DNA of 64,000 bases from Parvibaculum lavamentivorans DS-1 (GCF_000017565.1 NC_009719.1:3455001-3519000), one strand, 5' to 3'; positions 1 to 9,991 are shown, counted from the stretch's first letter. The notes: a model not told the origin generated them from the letters alone. A program made the numbers and translations.

Positions 1-294
1 TTCGCCTTCGAGGTCGATGGAGGGCTGGAATGCCGGCCGGAGGCTTTCGTCCTGAAGAGCCTGCTGGCTCGACTCGCCAACCGTTTCCTGGATGACGTCG
101 CCCATGACCTGCTTGCCGAAGGTCTTGCGGAGATGACTGACCGGCACCTTGCCCGGGCGGAAGCCCTTCAGGCGGACCTGATTTTTCATCTCGTCCAACT
201 TGGCGCCGAGTTTGGCTTCAAGTTCCTGGGAGGGGACCTGAACCTTCAATTCGCGCTTCAGACCGTCCGCGTTTGTAACCGTGACCTGCATCAT
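1..294 (-). CDS. tig: Trigger factor, N-terminal part (cut by window edge)
   Basis: This is the first 98 codons of trigger factor, the ribosome-bound chaperone with prolyl isomerase activity that meets nascent chains at the exit tunnel. The visible part is the ribosome-binding domain and carries the signature loop GFRPGKVP, the family's contact with ribosomal protein L23 (uL23). Two consecutive ATG codons (294 and 291) are possible starts; the frame runs open through base 1, so the isomerase and C-terminal arms lie outside. The gene is followed upstream by a tRNA gene on the same strand. Family assignment is firm from the loop and the overall N-terminal pattern. Confidence 0.93.
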   Translation of the reverse strand, partial: MMQVTVTNADGLKRELKVQVPSQELEAKLGAKLDEMKNQVRLKGFRPGKVPVSHLRKTFGKQVMGDVIQETVGESSQQALQDESLRPAFQPSIDLEGE

Positions 295-337
295 TCAATC
301 CGTTATTTGTCGGCCGTTATTTACCGGGGCTCCGGGC

Positions 338-422
<85 letters not shown>

Positions 423-477
423 CAACTGGGCCCTGGCGAGACCCGAAACGATCCAGCCGCTCCCCAAATTGGCGCTC

Positions 478-506
478 TCTATATCAAGGGCCTCCGGGGA
501 TTGCCA
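478..506 (-). promoter_or_regulatory. Possible sigma-70 promoter of the tRNA-Leu gene
   Basis: On the minus strand a TATAGA -10 element (478-483) is preceded after 17 bases by TGGCAA, a poor -35 match (3 of 6). Transcription would start about 48 bases before the mature tRNA. This is the best candidate in the 110-base gap, but the -35 is weak. Confidence 0.35.
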
Positions 507-534
507 GTAAAAGCGCAAAGACGAACCGAAGGCG

Positions 535-2037
535 TCACAAGACCGGGAGAAGATCCCTCAGAACGGCAGGCAGCATCTCGGGCAGATCCTCGGAGATGAG
601 GCCGGGGCCGAAGCAGGAGCCGGCCTCGCCATGGAGCCAGACGCCTGCGCATGCCGCCTCGAAGGGGGGCATGGCCTGAGCCAGGAGGCCGAGAATGATG
701 CCCCCCAGCACATCGCCAGACCCGGCGGTAGCAAGCTCGGGACCACCATTCATGGCAATGGCGGCCCGGCCGTCCGGCGCGGCGACGACCGTGTCGGCGC
801 CCTTGAGCACGATGATGGCTGACGCCTCGGCAGCGGCGGCCCGGGCGCGGGCAAGCTTGCTCCCCTCCCCCTCGGCTATCCGGGGGAAGAGACGCCCGAA
901 CTCGCCCTCGTGGGGCGTCATGACGACGGGACCCGCGAAGTAGCCCGCAATGGCAACGAAGAGGTCGCGCGGGATTTCGGCGAAGGAGGTGAGCGCGTCC
1001 GCGTCCAGCACCATGGCCGCGCCGGAGAGGAGCGCGGCCAGCACATTTTCGCGCGTGTGGGCGCCGATTCCCGCGCCGGGGCCGATGAGCAGCGCGTTCT
1101 TGCGCTTGTCCTCAAGGATCGTCGTGAGAGCGTCGGCACCATCGAAGGGCTGGAGCATGACCGATGTCAGATGCGCCGCATTGACGAGGAGCGCGGATGG
1201 CGGCGAGGCGAGTGTGACAAGCCCAGCGCCGGCCCTCAACGCGCCGCGCGCGGCGAGACGGGCCGCGCCTGTATGCGAGGCACCGCCCGAGACGACGACG
1301 GCATGGCCGCGTGTGTATTTGTGGCTGTCGAGGCGCGGACGGGGAAAGGATGACGACCAGAGCTGCGGCTTGTCGATGAATGTTTGCGGGGCAATCTCGT
1401 CGAGTACATCCGGCGCGATGCCGATATCGGCCACCTGCAACTCGCCGCAATGAAGGCGGCCGGGGAGCAGAAGATGACCCGGCTTGGCGCGGAAGAAAGT
1501 CACGGTGAGCGCGGCATCGAAAGCAGCGCCCCTTACCTGCCCCGTATCTCCATCAATACCCGTCGGAATATCGACGGCGACGACGGGCGTTTGCCGTTCG
1601 GCGATACGCGCTATTGCGTCGGCGGCAATGCCCGATACTTCTTTTGATAGGCCAGCGCCGAAGATCGCGTCGACGACCAGGGAAGCACCATGTCCGGCAT
1701 CCGCCGACAGCGGATGGACAGCTCCCGGCCAGCGGTTTGCCGCTTCGGCTGCGTCGCCCTTCAAACGATCGCGGCCGCCGAGAAGGAAGAGCGAAACCGG
1801 CCAGCCCTCCTCCGCCAGCAGGCGCGCGACGACAAAGCCATCACCGCCATTATTGCCGGGACCGCAGAGAACGGAGACAGGGCCCTGAGGGAAGCGCGCG
1901 ACAATCGCCTCTGCGACGGCGCGGCCGGCGTTTTCCATAAGGGCCGTGCCGGGCGTGCCGCGTTCGATGGTCAGCGCGTCGGCGCGGCCCATCTCGGCGA
2001 CGGTGAGAAGAGCGGACGAATCGGAAGTGGCCATCAT
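535..2037 (-). CDS. nnr: Bifunctional NAD(P)H-hydrate epimerase / ADP-dependent dehydratase
   Basis: Repairs hydrated NADH and NADPH: the N-terminal YjeF domain epimerises (R)- to (S)-NAD(P)HX and the C-terminal ribokinase-like domain dehydrates it with ADP. The first half shows the epimerase motif NNGGDGFV (around residue 60) and the second half the kinase-like motif GSGDVLGG near residue 440. At about 500 residues it matches the fused bacterial form. The frame is open up to a TTG at 2184, but that extension overlaps the neighbouring phosphatase gene; the paired ATGs at 2037/2034 place the epimerase domain at the expected distance from the N-terminus. No clear ribosome site is seen before either ATG, so the start is provisional. 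Confidence 0.9.
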   Translation of the reverse strand: MMATSDSSALLTVAEMGRADALTIERGTPGTALMENAGRAVAEAIVARFPQGPVSVLCGPGNNGGDGFVVARLLAEEGWPVSLFLLGGRDRLKGDAAEAANRWPGAVHPLSADAGHGASLVVDAIFGAGLSKEVSGIAADAIARIAERQTPVVAVDIPTGIDGDTGQVRGAAFDAALTVTFFRAKPGHLLLPGRLHCGELQVADIGIAPDVLDEIAPQTFIDKPQLWSSSFPRPRLDSHKYTRGHAVVVSGGASHTGAARLAARGALRAGAGLVTLASPPSALLVNAAHLTSVMLQPFDGADALTTILEDKRKNALLIGPGAGIGAHTRENVLAALLSGAAMVLDADALTSFAEIPRDLFVAIAGYFAGPVVMTPHEGEFGRLFPRIAEGEGSKLARARAAAAEASAIIVLKGADTVVAAPDGRAAIAMNGGPELATAGSGDVLGGIILGLLAQAMPPFEAACAGVWLHGEAGSCFGPGLISEDLPEMLPAVLRDLLPVL

Positions 2038-2099
2038 GGCGCCACTATAGCCACGCGATTGCGGCATCCAATGGACGAATTGAAGATTGGAAGCAGTCC

Positions 2100-2681
2100 T
2101 TAATTCACCCTGGTATCCGCTTCCCTGCCCTGTTCCGCCATTTTTAGATTTCCGTTCGATGTCTCGAAGACCGTCACCGAGCAATTGTCGGGACGGAAGG
2201 AGATGAGGCGGTCGTCATCGAGCGCGGCGCCTGCGGCGACGTTGATGGCGATGAAGTGGGAAAAAATGACCGTGTCGTCCCGCAGCTCCGTCAGCGCTTC
2301 GACGACGGAGCGGCGCCAGCCGAGGAGATCGATCTTTCCTCCGGCGGTATTCTCCGGCGTCAGCGCTTCCGCCCATGTGCCTGCCATGAGGCGGCGGAGC
2401 CAGGCGCCCCGTTCAGCGAGATTGTCGATGGGCGACGGCACTTCCGCAACGCGCGTTTCGATTACCGGCTCGCAATCCCAGAGCGCGGAGAGCGGCATTG
2501 CGGTTTCCCTGCAGCGGCGCAGCGGCGAGGAGAGGATCGGGAGTTTGCGCCCCACCCGCTGCTCGATCTCGCGGGCGACGGCTTCTGCCTGCGCGCGGCC
2601 CTTGTCCGACAGCCCGGGATCTGTGTCGGCGTCCCAGCCGGCGGCCGCCTCGCCATGGCGGATCATGTAGATGGTGGGCAT
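2100..2681 (-). CDS. Histidine phosphatase family protein (SixA/PhoE-like)
   Basis: A 193-residue member of the phosphoglycerate-mutase-like histidine phosphatases. The catalytic RHGE motif lies at residues 8-11, the second arginine motif SSPLRRCRETA at about 51-61, and a late histidine in the motif FSHFIAIN near residue 141 fits the proton-donor region. The family removes phosphate through a phospho-histidine intermediate; substrates range from phospho-histidine proteins to small metabolites and cannot be told from sequence. It precedes nnr on the same strand by about 60 bases and could share its transcript. The ATG at 2681 is the only start that keeps the RHG motif at the N-terminus. Confidence 0.85.
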   Translation of the reverse strand: MPTIYMIRHGEAAAGWDADTDPGLSDKGRAQAEAVAREIEQRVGRKLPILSSPLRRCRETAMPLSALWDCEPVIETRVAEVPSPIDNLAERGAWLRRLMAGTWAEALTPENTAGGKIDLLGWRRSVVEALTELRDDTVIFSHFIAINVAAGAALDDDRLISFRPDNCSVTVFETSNGNLKMAEQGREADTRVN

Positions 2682-2808
2682 GTTTCAGGTCCAAATGAGT
2701 TTTGCGATGACCGTTTGTCGGCGAGGCCGGTCGGGAATGCAAGGCGGATGGTCAGGGGCGGGGCAAGCGGCTAGCCTTGATCATGCGATTCACAGGAGGG
2801 AGGCTTCC

Positions 2809-3171
2809 ATGACCGATACCCAGCCACCGGTGGCGCAACCAGCGCCCGGTGACCTCGATGCGGCCAAGCTTGTTTACATTCTGTACTTCATAAGCGTCGT
2901 GGTGGGGATTACGGCGCTGGCCGGCGTCATATTCGCCTATCTGAAGCGCGGCACGGCGAGCGCAATCGCGGCCTCGCATCTCACCTTTCAAATCCGCACT
3001 TTCTGGATCGGCCTGCTATTCGTCGTCATCAGCGGCATTACCATGATCGTGCTGGTCGGCTGGCTGCTCGGGCTTGCAACGGTGATCTGGTTTTTGATCC
3101 GGTCCATTAAAGGCTTCATGCTTGCCAGCGAAGGCAAGGCCATAGCCGATCCGGAAACCTGGCTCTGGTAG
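2809..3171 (+). CDS. Small membrane protein, DUF4870-like
   Basis: A 120-residue protein with a short proline/alanine-rich hydrophilic N-terminus and three hydrophobic segments (about residues 21-42, 64-84 and 82-100, the last two nearly continuous). It resembles the DUF4870/YtzA-type small inner-membrane proteins of proteobacteria, for which no function is established. The open frame begins earlier (2671), but the ATG at 2809 is preceded by a good ribosome site, AGGAGGGAGG, so it is preferred. Convergent with the PagL-like gene across a hairpin. Confidence 0.75.
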   Translation: MTDTQPPVAQPAPGDLDAAKLVYILYFISVVVGITALAGVIFAYLKRGTASAIAASHLTFQIRTFWIGLLFVVISGITMIVLVGWLLGLATVIWFLIRSIKGFMLASEGKAIADPETWLW

Positions 3172-3185
3172 GAGCGCGGCAGAAG

Positions 3186-3217
3186 GCTCCGGCCTCCCGA
3201 TTGCGGGAAGCCGGAGC
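3186..3217. terminator. Hairpin between convergent genes
   Basis: GCTCCGGC (3186-3193) pairs perfectly with GCCGGAGC (3210-3217), with a further inner CCCG/CGGG pairing. It sits in the 57-base gap between two converging genes, where a bidirectional terminator is expected, but there is no T-run on either side, so it is not a textbook intrinsic terminator. Confidence 0.5.
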
Positions 3218-3228
3218 GGTTCACCGGT

Positions 3229-3774
3229 TCAGAAGCTGTAAGCGACGCGAGCGCCGACGTTGGTGATGCCGTCATTCGGCTCGCAGAGCCAGGCATTCGA
3301 CATGTGTTCGGCCGTGACCATCACCGACCACGCCGACGACATACGATAGCCAAGCGAAATGCTTTCGTGGAAGTTCGCCCGGCAGCCATAGCTGTTTTCG
3401 TCCCGGGCGGCGCTATCGAGTTCGCCATCATGGACCGCGCCACCGACACTGAAATCAAGAAACAGTGTATCGGTAAGGTCGATGGTCCATCCGAGATCGA
3501 GATAAGCGAGGCTTGTGTCGCCGTTCGTATTCAAGGTGGCACCAAGGCGAGGGCGCGGAGAGAAAGCCCAAGACAGAAAATCGGGACTATCGAACAGAAT
3601 TTCACCGTTGATGTTCACCGCATCGTCTTCATGCGCCGGTCCCGCGATGTCATGGGCGTAGAAACCACCCCTGACTTCATTGACACCCGCCGAGGCGGAC
3701 GAAGCAAAACCGAGAGTCAGACATACGGCGAACGCTTGGGCGGAAACGCCCAGCCAGGAGATGTTGTTTTTCAA
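3229..3774 (-). CDS. Acyloxyacyl hydrolase, PagL-type lipid A 3-O-deacylase
   Basis: Outer-membrane beta-barrel enzyme that would remove the 3-O-linked acyl chain of lipid A. With the TTG at 3774 as start the protein is 181 residues and begins with a clean signal peptide (two basic-side residues, hydrophobic core, cleavage after ASA near residue 29). The catalytic signature HMSNA followed by an EPNDG segment occurs near the C-terminus, and the chain ends in a phenylalanine after an aromatic strand, as outer-membrane barrels do. The frame extends 29 codons further upstream to another TTG, which would bury the signal peptide. No good ribosome site is seen. Confidence is high for the family and lower for the start. 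Confidence 0.8.
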   Translation of the reverse strand: MKNNISWLGVSAQAFAVCLTLGFASSASAGVNEVRGGFYAHDIAGPAHEDDAVNINGEILFDSPDFLSWAFSPRPRLGATLNTNGDTSLAYLDLGWTIDLTDTLFLDFSVGGAVHDGELDSAARDENSYGCRANFHESISLGYRMSSAWSVMVTAEHMSNAWLCEPNDGITNVGARVAYSF

Positions 3775-3984
3775 AGGCGGACCCCAATTTTTTCCGCAGG
3801 CGGATGACCATTTCTGAAGCGTCAATTCTGTCACGCTAGGAAACGCCAATCGTATCGTCAACGGAACAGTTACGGTTAGCTGCTTTTTGGCTGACCGGCG
3901 TGGTAAGGACGCCCCACCGCCGCAGGCAAGTCAGTTAGCAACGCCAAGCTACATGATCGGGTTCCGCCCGGACCGGCCCGAATC

Positions 3985-5538
3985 TCACTCCGGCGTAAAT
4001 ATGTTAACACTTCCATCGGCCGGGCTGGCAACTGTTCCCGTCCGGCCCAGCTGGTCCCGTTTTACCATATCCGCCAGCGTTGCCGGGTCGTTCGGCGTGT
4101 GGGCGACGAAGCGCGCATCCGTGTCAGCGAGGCGGCCGAAGACGATAGCGAACTCCGCGCCGCCGCGGCCATGGACAACCGTATAGGTCTCGATCCGGGC
4201 CTTGCCGCTGGGCTTTTCGTCCACTTTCGGGTGCTTTTCGGCATCTATTTCGGCCTGGTAGGCAGCGGGCTTTTCACGCTCCCATTTGCCCTCGCGCGGG
4301 GTCGTGGAATAGAGGCCCAGGCCGTGTTTCGTGACGTACCAGCCATTGGAGGTGCAGAGGCCTTTCGAGCCCGGCTTCGCGCGGAGCTTGTCCATCATGG
4401 TGGCGATGGAGTGCATGACGTAGTTGTTGCCGGCGCCGCCGAAATAAGGGAGGCCTCCGGTGACGGTGAGCGAACGCGGGTCGTCTTCCGCGATACCGAG
4501 TTCCTGACGGCCGATCTGCACGGCGGAAGGGAAGCAGGAATAGAGGTCGAAATAATCGATATCGCCGATATTCCAACCGGACATGGCGAAGGCCTTTTTG
4601 CCCATCATCCGGATAGCGGGCGAGGAGTGATAGTTCACGCGCTCGGTCGGATACCAGAGATCGTTCGCATCGGCGCAACCGTGGAGGAAGACCCATTTCG
4701 ATTGCGGGATGCCGAGCTCTCGCGCCTTCTTCACCGACATCATCACCACGGCGGCGGCCTGGTCGACCTGCATGATGGCGTTCATATACTTCGTGTACGG
4801 AAAACCCACATAGCGGTTGTCGTCGGTCGGCGTCGCGATTTCCTCGGCAGTGCGGGCGACGGGAAACCAGGCCTGCGGGTGCTTCGCCGCTACTTCGGTG
4901 AAGGGGGCCATGAGTTTGCCGATGGCGAGCTGGTGATCCTTCACGCTGCGGCCGGCCGCACCGCGAATGGCATTTTCGAACATCGGGTAGATGTTCACGG
5001 GGAATTGCAGCTTGTGGCGCTTTTCGACATCCGTGACGCCGGCCTTCTCGACGCCGATGTCGATGCGCTCGCCACCCGGATCGTCGTTCCAGGGGAGCAT
5101 CTTGCCCTGCCCCAGCGCGCGCATCATGGTGCCGAAACATTCCGAGCCCGCGACGAGAGCGACTTCCGTTTCGCCGTTGGCAATCAATTCCGCGGTGTGG
5201 TTCACCAGCATTTGCGGCGTGTTGCCGCCGGTGGGGCCGTAGCAATTCCTTGCTGGATTTGCGCCCAGCATGTTGGAGAGTGTTTTCGGCGCATTCGGGT
5301 AGCGGCCGAAAGGAAGCTTGCCGGAATCCGGGCTGTCGGTGATGAAGCGGACGACGGTGACATTGTCGACGATCGGCCAGAGTTTGTCGCCAAGACCGGC
5401 ATCCGACGCAGCGGCGCGGGCGGCATCTTCCATCAGATGCATGGGCGACTTCGCCTTCTCGACATCCTTTTCCTTCTGGACGAGCTGGCCGCAGCCCACC
5501 AGGACCGGCATGCGGTCGTCGAGCTTGATGTCGGACAT
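3985..5538 (-). CDS. Thiolase-family acetyl-CoA acetyltransferase
   Basis: A 517-residue thiolase-like protein of the SCP-x/type-1-additional-domain group. The N-terminal three-quarters has thiolase features: GSECFGTMMRA in the first half, a VDQAAAVVM segment, HGCADANDLW, FDLYSCFPSA, and the late GGLPYFGGAGNNY with the glycine-rich loop. A C-terminal extension of about 90 residues resembles the OB-like domain found in this subgroup. The usual active-site context is diverged, so whether it makes or cleaves beta-ketoacyl-CoA is open; such proteins often sit in lipid or sterol catabolism gene sets. ATG start is clear. It stands alone between gaps of about 110-210 bases. Confidence 0.82.
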   Translation of the reverse strand: MSDIKLDDRMPVLVGCGQLVQKEKDVEKAKSPMHLMEDAARAAASDAGLGDKLWPIVDNVTVVRFITDSPDSGKLPFGRYPNAPKTLSNMLGANPARNCYGPTGGNTPQMLVNHTAELIANGETEVALVAGSECFGTMMRALGQGKMLPWNDDPGGERIDIGVEKAGVTDVEKRHKLQFPVNIYPMFENAIRGAAGRSVKDHQLAIGKLMAPFTEVAAKHPQAWFPVARTAEEIATPTDDNRYVGFPYTKYMNAIMQVDQAAAVVMMSVKKARELGIPQSKWVFLHGCADANDLWYPTERVNYHSSPAIRMMGKKAFAMSGWNIGDIDYFDLYSCFPSAVQIGRQELGIAEDDPRSLTVTGGLPYFGGAGNNYVMHSIATMMDKLRAKPGSKGLCTSNGWYVTKHGLGLYSTTPREGKWEREKPAAYQAEIDAEKHPKVDEKPSGKARIETYTVVHGRGGAEFAIVFGRLADTDARFVAHTPNDPATLADMVKRDQLGRTGTVASPADGSVNIFTPE

Positions 5539-5647
5539 GAATGAACTCCCTGAGATTTTTTAGTTCGTGATGCTAACCATTGGCGCAGAGAATAACCGTT
5601 GACGGCGGCCTGTCCAGCGAGTGCGCGGGGAGCGCCCTGCCGCTGCG

Positions 5648-6316
5648 TCAGCTTTCCGGCACGCCGTGCTTCTGGCGGAAAGCAAAGGCGGAGAGGAGGA
5701 AGCGTGCGCCGTAGATGAGGGCGTCGGCATTGACCTCGTGGCCGAGGTTCGGGAGCGGCACGCCCTGGCAAACAATTCCTGCGGCCGAAAGCGCCTTTAC
5801 CGAGGCCATCATGCCGTAGACCGGCGCGAGCGCATCCTGTTCGCCATGGACCAGCATGACGGGCGGCTTCGAGGCGATTTCGTCTTTCAGCTTGTCGGCA
5901 CCGACGAGACCGCCGGAGTAGCCGAGCACGGCAGCGGGGGCCGCGGCGCGGCGGAGGCCGAGATGCAGTGCCATCACTGTTCCCTGGCTGAATCCGACAA
6001 GCGTGAGGCGGTCCGGCCCGAGATTTTCGCGCGCAAGTTCGGCGTCGATGAAGGTGTGGAGAAGGGGCGCGGCTTCCACCGCGTCGTCATAGAGGCGCGG
6101 ATCGGTGCCGGGGCGTTTGCCGATCCATTGAAAGCCGCCGTCTTTCGTGGCCTGCGGACCATCCGGCGCGACGAAGGCGACGTTCGGCATGGAGGACTGC
6201 CAGTAGTCGGCGAAGCTCATAAGTTCTGCGCCTGCGGAACCGTAGCCGTGAAGGAAAACGACAAGCCATTCCGCCTTGCCGGAGGCGGCGGAGCGGCGGT
6301 GGGCGGTGAGCGTCAC
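5648..6316 (-). CDS. Alpha/beta hydrolase, phospholipase/carboxylesterase type
   Basis: A 222-residue serine esterase of the carboxylesterase/thioesterase-1 group. The oxyanion region HGYGSAG is near residue 23, the nucleophile elbow GFSQGT near residue 107, then a late aspartate in HGEQDALAP and a histidine in LGHEV complete the triad. The start is GTG at 6316 and overlaps the stop of the aminotransferase gene by 4 bases (GTGA), so translation of the two is probably coupled. The natural ester is unknown; homologues act on short acyl esters and lysophospholipids. Confidence 0.85.
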   Translation of the reverse strand: MTLTAHRRSAASGKAEWLVVFLHGYGSAGAELMSFADYWQSSMPNVAFVAPDGPQATKDGGFQWIGKRPGTDPRLYDDAVEAAPLLHTFIDAELARENLGPDRLTLVGFSQGTVMALHLGLRRAAAPAAVLGYSGGLVGADKLKDEIASKPPVMLVHGEQDALAPVYGMMASVKALSAAGIVCQGVPLPNLGHEVNADALIYGARFLLSAFAFRQKHGVPES

Positions 6317-7515
6317 GCGCTCCGTCCTTTCGCGTATGAAAGAAGCCGCGCGCTCGCTTCCGTCAGGATCGCGTCCTGCTTGCAGAAACAGAAGCGGGCG
6401 AGGTGGCGCGGGGCGTGGGAGGCGTTCGGCGTGTAGAAGGACGAGAGCGGGATGGCGGCGACCTTCGCCTTCACCGTGATCTCGCGGCAGAACTCTTCGT
6501 CGGTGCCGTTGAAACCGAGGGGACGGAAATCCGCCGAGATGAAATAGGTACCGTCGGCCGGAAGAACATCGAAGCCTGCGTCCTTCAGCCCCTTTGCCAG
6601 CAGATCGCGTTTTGCCTCCAGCGAGGAGGCAAGGCCGGCGAAATAGGCGTCGTCCTTGCCGAGGCCGAAAGCCACGGCGGATTGCAGCGCGGGGGGCGTG
6701 GTGAAGGTGACGAACTGGTGGGTCTTCGCGACCGTCGACATAAGATGCGCGGGCGCGGTGACGTAGCCGATCTTCCAGCCGGTGAGGGAAAAGGTCTTGC
6801 CTGCCGAGCCGACGCGGAGGGCGCGCTCGCGCATGCCGGGCAGCGTCATGAGCGGAATGTGCTCGTGGCCGGAGAAGACGAGATGCTCATAGACCTCGTC
6901 GCAGAGCGCATAAGAATCGTGACGGATGAGGAGCGCGGCAACGGCTTCCAGTTCGGCGCGGGTGAAGACCTTGCCGATAGGGTTCATCGGCGTGTTGAGG
7001 ACGATCAGCTTGGTCTTGTCCGAGAAGGCGGCCGCAAGCTCTTCCAGCGGCAGCGACCAATGCGGCGGCTGCAGGGCCACCGTGACTACCTTTGCGCCGG
7101 CCGCCTCGATAATCGGCTTGTAGCTGTCATAGGCGGGTTCGATGAGGATGGCTTCGTCACTCGGATTGAGCAGGGCCATCAGGCAGTCGGTGAGCGCCTC
7201 GGTTGCGCCGGATGTGACCATGACCTCCGTCTGCCAGTCGACCTCAAGGCCGTAAAAACGCTTGTTGGCCGCGGCGACGGCCTGGCGGAGGGCTGGAACG
7301 CCCATCATGGGCGGATACTGGTTCGGCCCTTCCATGATGGCCTTCGCGGCGGCGGCGCGGACATCATCCGGCCCCTCGTCATCCGGGAAGCCCTGGCCGA
7401 GATTGATGGCGCCATGCTCGGTCGCGAGCGCCGACATGACCGTGAAAATCGTCGTGCCCAGCCCTGAAAATACGCTGTTCGCCGCCCGCATTCGCGCCGC
7501 CCTCGCCTTTTTCAT
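6313..7515 (-). CDS. PLP-dependent aminotransferase (fold type I, class I/II)
   Basis: About 400 residues with the classic class I layout: NPMNPIGKVF (substrate and PLP contacts), the aspartate in CDEVYEHL, the Schiff-base lysine in SAGKTFSLTGWKIGY, and the C-terminal arginine in HLARFCF that binds the substrate carboxylate. It is closest in pattern to the kynurenine/methionine aminotransferase (YbdL-like) group, which transfers amino groups from methionine, kynurenine or glutamine. The frame is open to 7560, with ATGs at 7545, 7515 and 7491; 7515 is chosen as a compromise because no ribosome site stands out. The following esterase gene overlaps its stop by 4 bases. Confidence 0.87.
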   Translation of the reverse strand: MKKARAARMRAANSVFSGLGTTIFTVMSALATEHGAINLGQGFPDDEGPDDVRAAAAKAIMEGPNQYPPMMGVPALRQAVAAANKRFYGLEVDWQTEVMVTSGATEALTDCLMALLNPSDEAILIEPAYDSYKPIIEAAGAKVVTVALQPPHWSLPLEELAAAFSDKTKLIVLNTPMNPIGKVFTRAELEAVAALLIRHDSYALCDEVYEHLVFSGHEHIPLMTLPGMRERALRVGSAGKTFSLTGWKIGYVTAPAHLMSTVAKTHQFVTFTTPPALQSAVAFGLGKDDAYFAGLASSLEAKRDLLAKGLKDAGFDVLPADGTYFISADFRPLGFNGTDEEFCREITVKAKVAAIPLSSFYTPNASHAPRHLARFCFCKQDAILTEASARLLSYAKGRSA

Positions 7516-8154
<639 letters not shown>

Positions 8155-8195
8155 GGGGGCTTACTTGACGAGCATCAGATAAGGCCCGAAACGCG

Positions 8196-8213
8196 GCAGC
8201 CGAAGAAGGCTGC
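8196..8213 (+). other. Hairpin in the glnB-glnA spacer
   Basis: GCAGCC (8196-8201) pairs with GGCTGC (8208-8213) around a GAAGAA loop, flanked by CGCG on both sides. It has no T-run, so it is more likely an RNA-processing or stability element of the glnBA message than a terminator. Function is inferred from position only. Confidence 0.35.
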
Positions 8214-8279
8214 GCGGAACGTGCGACGGGTAGATACCCGATACATCAATCGACCCGAAAACAGGGAAAAGAGGAACCT

Positions 8280-9686
8280 ATGGCTGACAAATCCATTCAG
8301 CAAATCATCAAAGAAAAGGACGTCAAGTACGTTGACCTGCGCTTTACCGATCCGCGCGGCAAGATGCAGCATGTGACGTTCGATATCGGCTTCTGCGACG
8401 ATGACTTTTTCGCGGAAGGCACGATGTTCGACGGCTCGTCGATCGCGGGCTGGAAGGCCATCAACGAGTCGGACATGGTTCTTCTTCCCGATCCGAAGAC
8501 CGCGACGATCGACCCGTTTTATGCGCAGACGACGCTTGCGGTTTTCTGCGACATTCTCGAACCGTCCACCGGCGAAATTTATGCTCGCGATCCTCGCGGC
8601 ACGGCGAAGCTTGCCGAGGCATATCTGAAGTCCACCGGCATCGGCGACACGATCGTGTTCGGCCCGGAAGCCGAATTCTTCATCTTCGACGACGTGAAGT
8701 TTTCGACCTCCCCCTACAAGACGGGCTTTGAAGTCGACTCCGTCGAGCTGCCGACCAACAGCGACACGCACTACGAAACGGGCAACCTCGGCCACCGTCC
8801 GCGCACCAAGGGCGGCTACTTCCCGGCCAACCCGATCGACTCCTGCCAGGACCTCCGCGGCGAAATGCTGACGGTCATGGAAGAGATGGGCGTCAAGATC
8901 GAGAAGCATCACCACGAAGTTGCCGCCGCCCAGCACGAACTTGGAACGAAGTTCCAGACGCTGACCACGGCTGCCGACCACATGCAGATCTACAAGTATG
9001 TGATCCACAACGTGGCGCAGGCGTTCGGCAAGTCGGCAACCTTCATGCCGAAGCCGGTGTTCGGCGACAACGGTTCGGGCATGCATTGCCACCAGTCGAT
9101 CTGGAAGGACGGCAAGCCGCTCTTCGCCGGCAACAAGTATGCCGACCTCAGCCAGGAATGCCTGTGGTACATCGGCGGCATCCTGAAGCACGCGAAGGCG
9201 CTGAACGCTTTCACCAACCCGTCCACGAACAGCTACAAGCGCCTCGTGCCGGGCTATGAAGCGCCGGTGCTGCTCGCCTATTCGGCGCGCAACCGCTCGG
9301 CCTCCTGCCGTATTCCGCACGGCACGTCGCCGAAGTCGAAGCGCATCGAAATCCGCTTCCCCGATCCGACGGCGAACCCCTATCTCGCTTTCGCGGCGAT
9401 GCTGATGGCTGGCCTCGACGGGATCGAGAACAAGATCGATCCGGGCGGTCCGATGGACAAGAACCTCTACGACCTGCCGCCGGACGAGCTGAAGGAAATC
9501 CCGACGGTTTGCGGTTCGCTGCGCGAGGCGCTGATTGCCGTGGACGCCGACCGCAAGTTCCTGACCAAGGGCAACGTTTTCACCGACGACCAGATCGACG
9601 CCTATCTGGAACTGAAGTGGGAAGAATGCATGCGTTACGAAATGACGCCGCATCCGGTCGAGTACGATATGTACTACTCGGTCTAA
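8280..9686 (+). CDS. glnA: Glutamine synthetase, type I
   Basis: A 468-residue GSI-beta enzyme that makes glutamine from glutamate, ammonium and ATP as a dodecamer. Conserved parts in order: beta-grasp N-domain ending in FDGSSIAGW (latch region), the metal-binding stretch [10 protein letters not shown], the [13 protein letters not shown]/glutamate loop, the adenylate-linked NRSASCRIP segment, and the adenylylation site NLYDLPPDE with Tyr near residue 397. The presence of that tyrosine means activity should be switched by GlnE under PII control. ATG is preceded by AGAGGAA. A strong terminator follows. Confidence 0.98.
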   Translation: MADKSIQQIIKEKDVKYVDLRFTDPRGKMQHVTFDIGFCDDDFFAEGTMFDGSSIAGWKAINESDMVLLPDPKTATIDPFYAQTTLAVFCDILEPSTGEIYARDPRGTAKLAEAYLKSTGIGDTIVFGPEAEFFIFDDVKFSTSPYKTGFEVDSVELPTNSDTHYETGNLGHRPRTKGGYFPANPIDSCQDLRGEMLTVMEEMGVKIEKHHHEVAAAQHELGTKFQTLTTAADHMQIYKYVIHNVAQAFGKSATFMPKPVFGDNGSGMHCHQSIWKDGKPLFAGNKYADLSQECLWYIGGILKHAKALNAFTNPSTNSYKRLVPGYEAPVLLAYSARNRSASCRIPHGTSPKSKRIEIRFPDPTANPYLAFAAMLMAGLDGIENKIDPGGPMDKNLYDLPPDELKEIPTVCGSLREALIAVDADRKFLTKGNVFTDDQIDAYLELKWEECMRYEMTPHPVEYDMYYSV

Positions 9687-9710
9687 AGCCGAGTGGTTTC
9701 AACGATACGA

Positions 9711-9739
9711 AAGGCCGGAGCGAAAGCTCCGGCCTTTTT
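9711..9739 (+). terminator. Intrinsic terminator after glnA
   Basis: AAGGCCGGAGC (9711-9721) pairs perfectly with GCTCCGGCCTT around a GAAA loop and is followed by a T-run. It ends the glnBA transcript about 25 bases after the glnA stop. Confidence 0.93.
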
Positions 9740-9895
9740 CGTTGCCGCCCGCTGCTATTTGTCCGTGTACAGATTGGCCCCATTCGGTCAACATCGCTGA
9801 CTCATGCAGGTTACGGGAAACCCCTATTCCAGTTGACCTCTCCGCGCGTTCGGGCGTAGCCTTTTCCTGTCTAACGAAGGAGGAGGTTTAAGAAG

Positions 9896-9928
9896 ATGGC
9901 TCCACCGACGCATTTCGCTTCTCGGTAA
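9896..9928 (+). CDS. Mini-ORF of 10 codons with strong ribosome site
   Basis: ATG at 9896 opens a 10-residue peptide, MAPPTHFASR, ending in TAA at 9926-9928. The ribosome site GGAGGAGG lies 8 bases upstream, better than before most genes in this window. The stop abuts a second mini-ORF (TAAATG), suggesting re-initiation. Peptide not recognised; a leader-peptide role is only a guess. Confidence 0.3.
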   Translation: MAPPTHFASR

Positions 9929-9991
9929 ATGAAAGCGACCAAGACACATAGCCAAGCCCTGTCGCTGTTCTCATGCGTGGCCGGCCGGTAA
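9929..9991 (+). CDS. Mini-ORF of 20 codons abutting the first
   Basis: ATG at 9929 directly follows the previous stop and encodes a 20-residue peptide starting MKATKTHSQ and ending CVAGR. Both mini-peptides contain a Thr-His pair and end in arginine. A third, overlapping frame starts within it at 9973. Not recognised as any known family; no sign of a signal peptide or membrane segment. Confidence 0.3.
   Translation: MKATKTHSQALSLFSCVAGR

Noticed and set aside
4099..5544. 481-codon plus-strand frame over the thiolase-family gene
   Set aside because: Antisense shadow; the minus-strand product has thiolase motifs.
8175..9653. 492-codon frame antisense to glnA
   Set aside because: Shadow of a highly conserved gene; composition is arginine/valine-rich as expected from the reverse strand.
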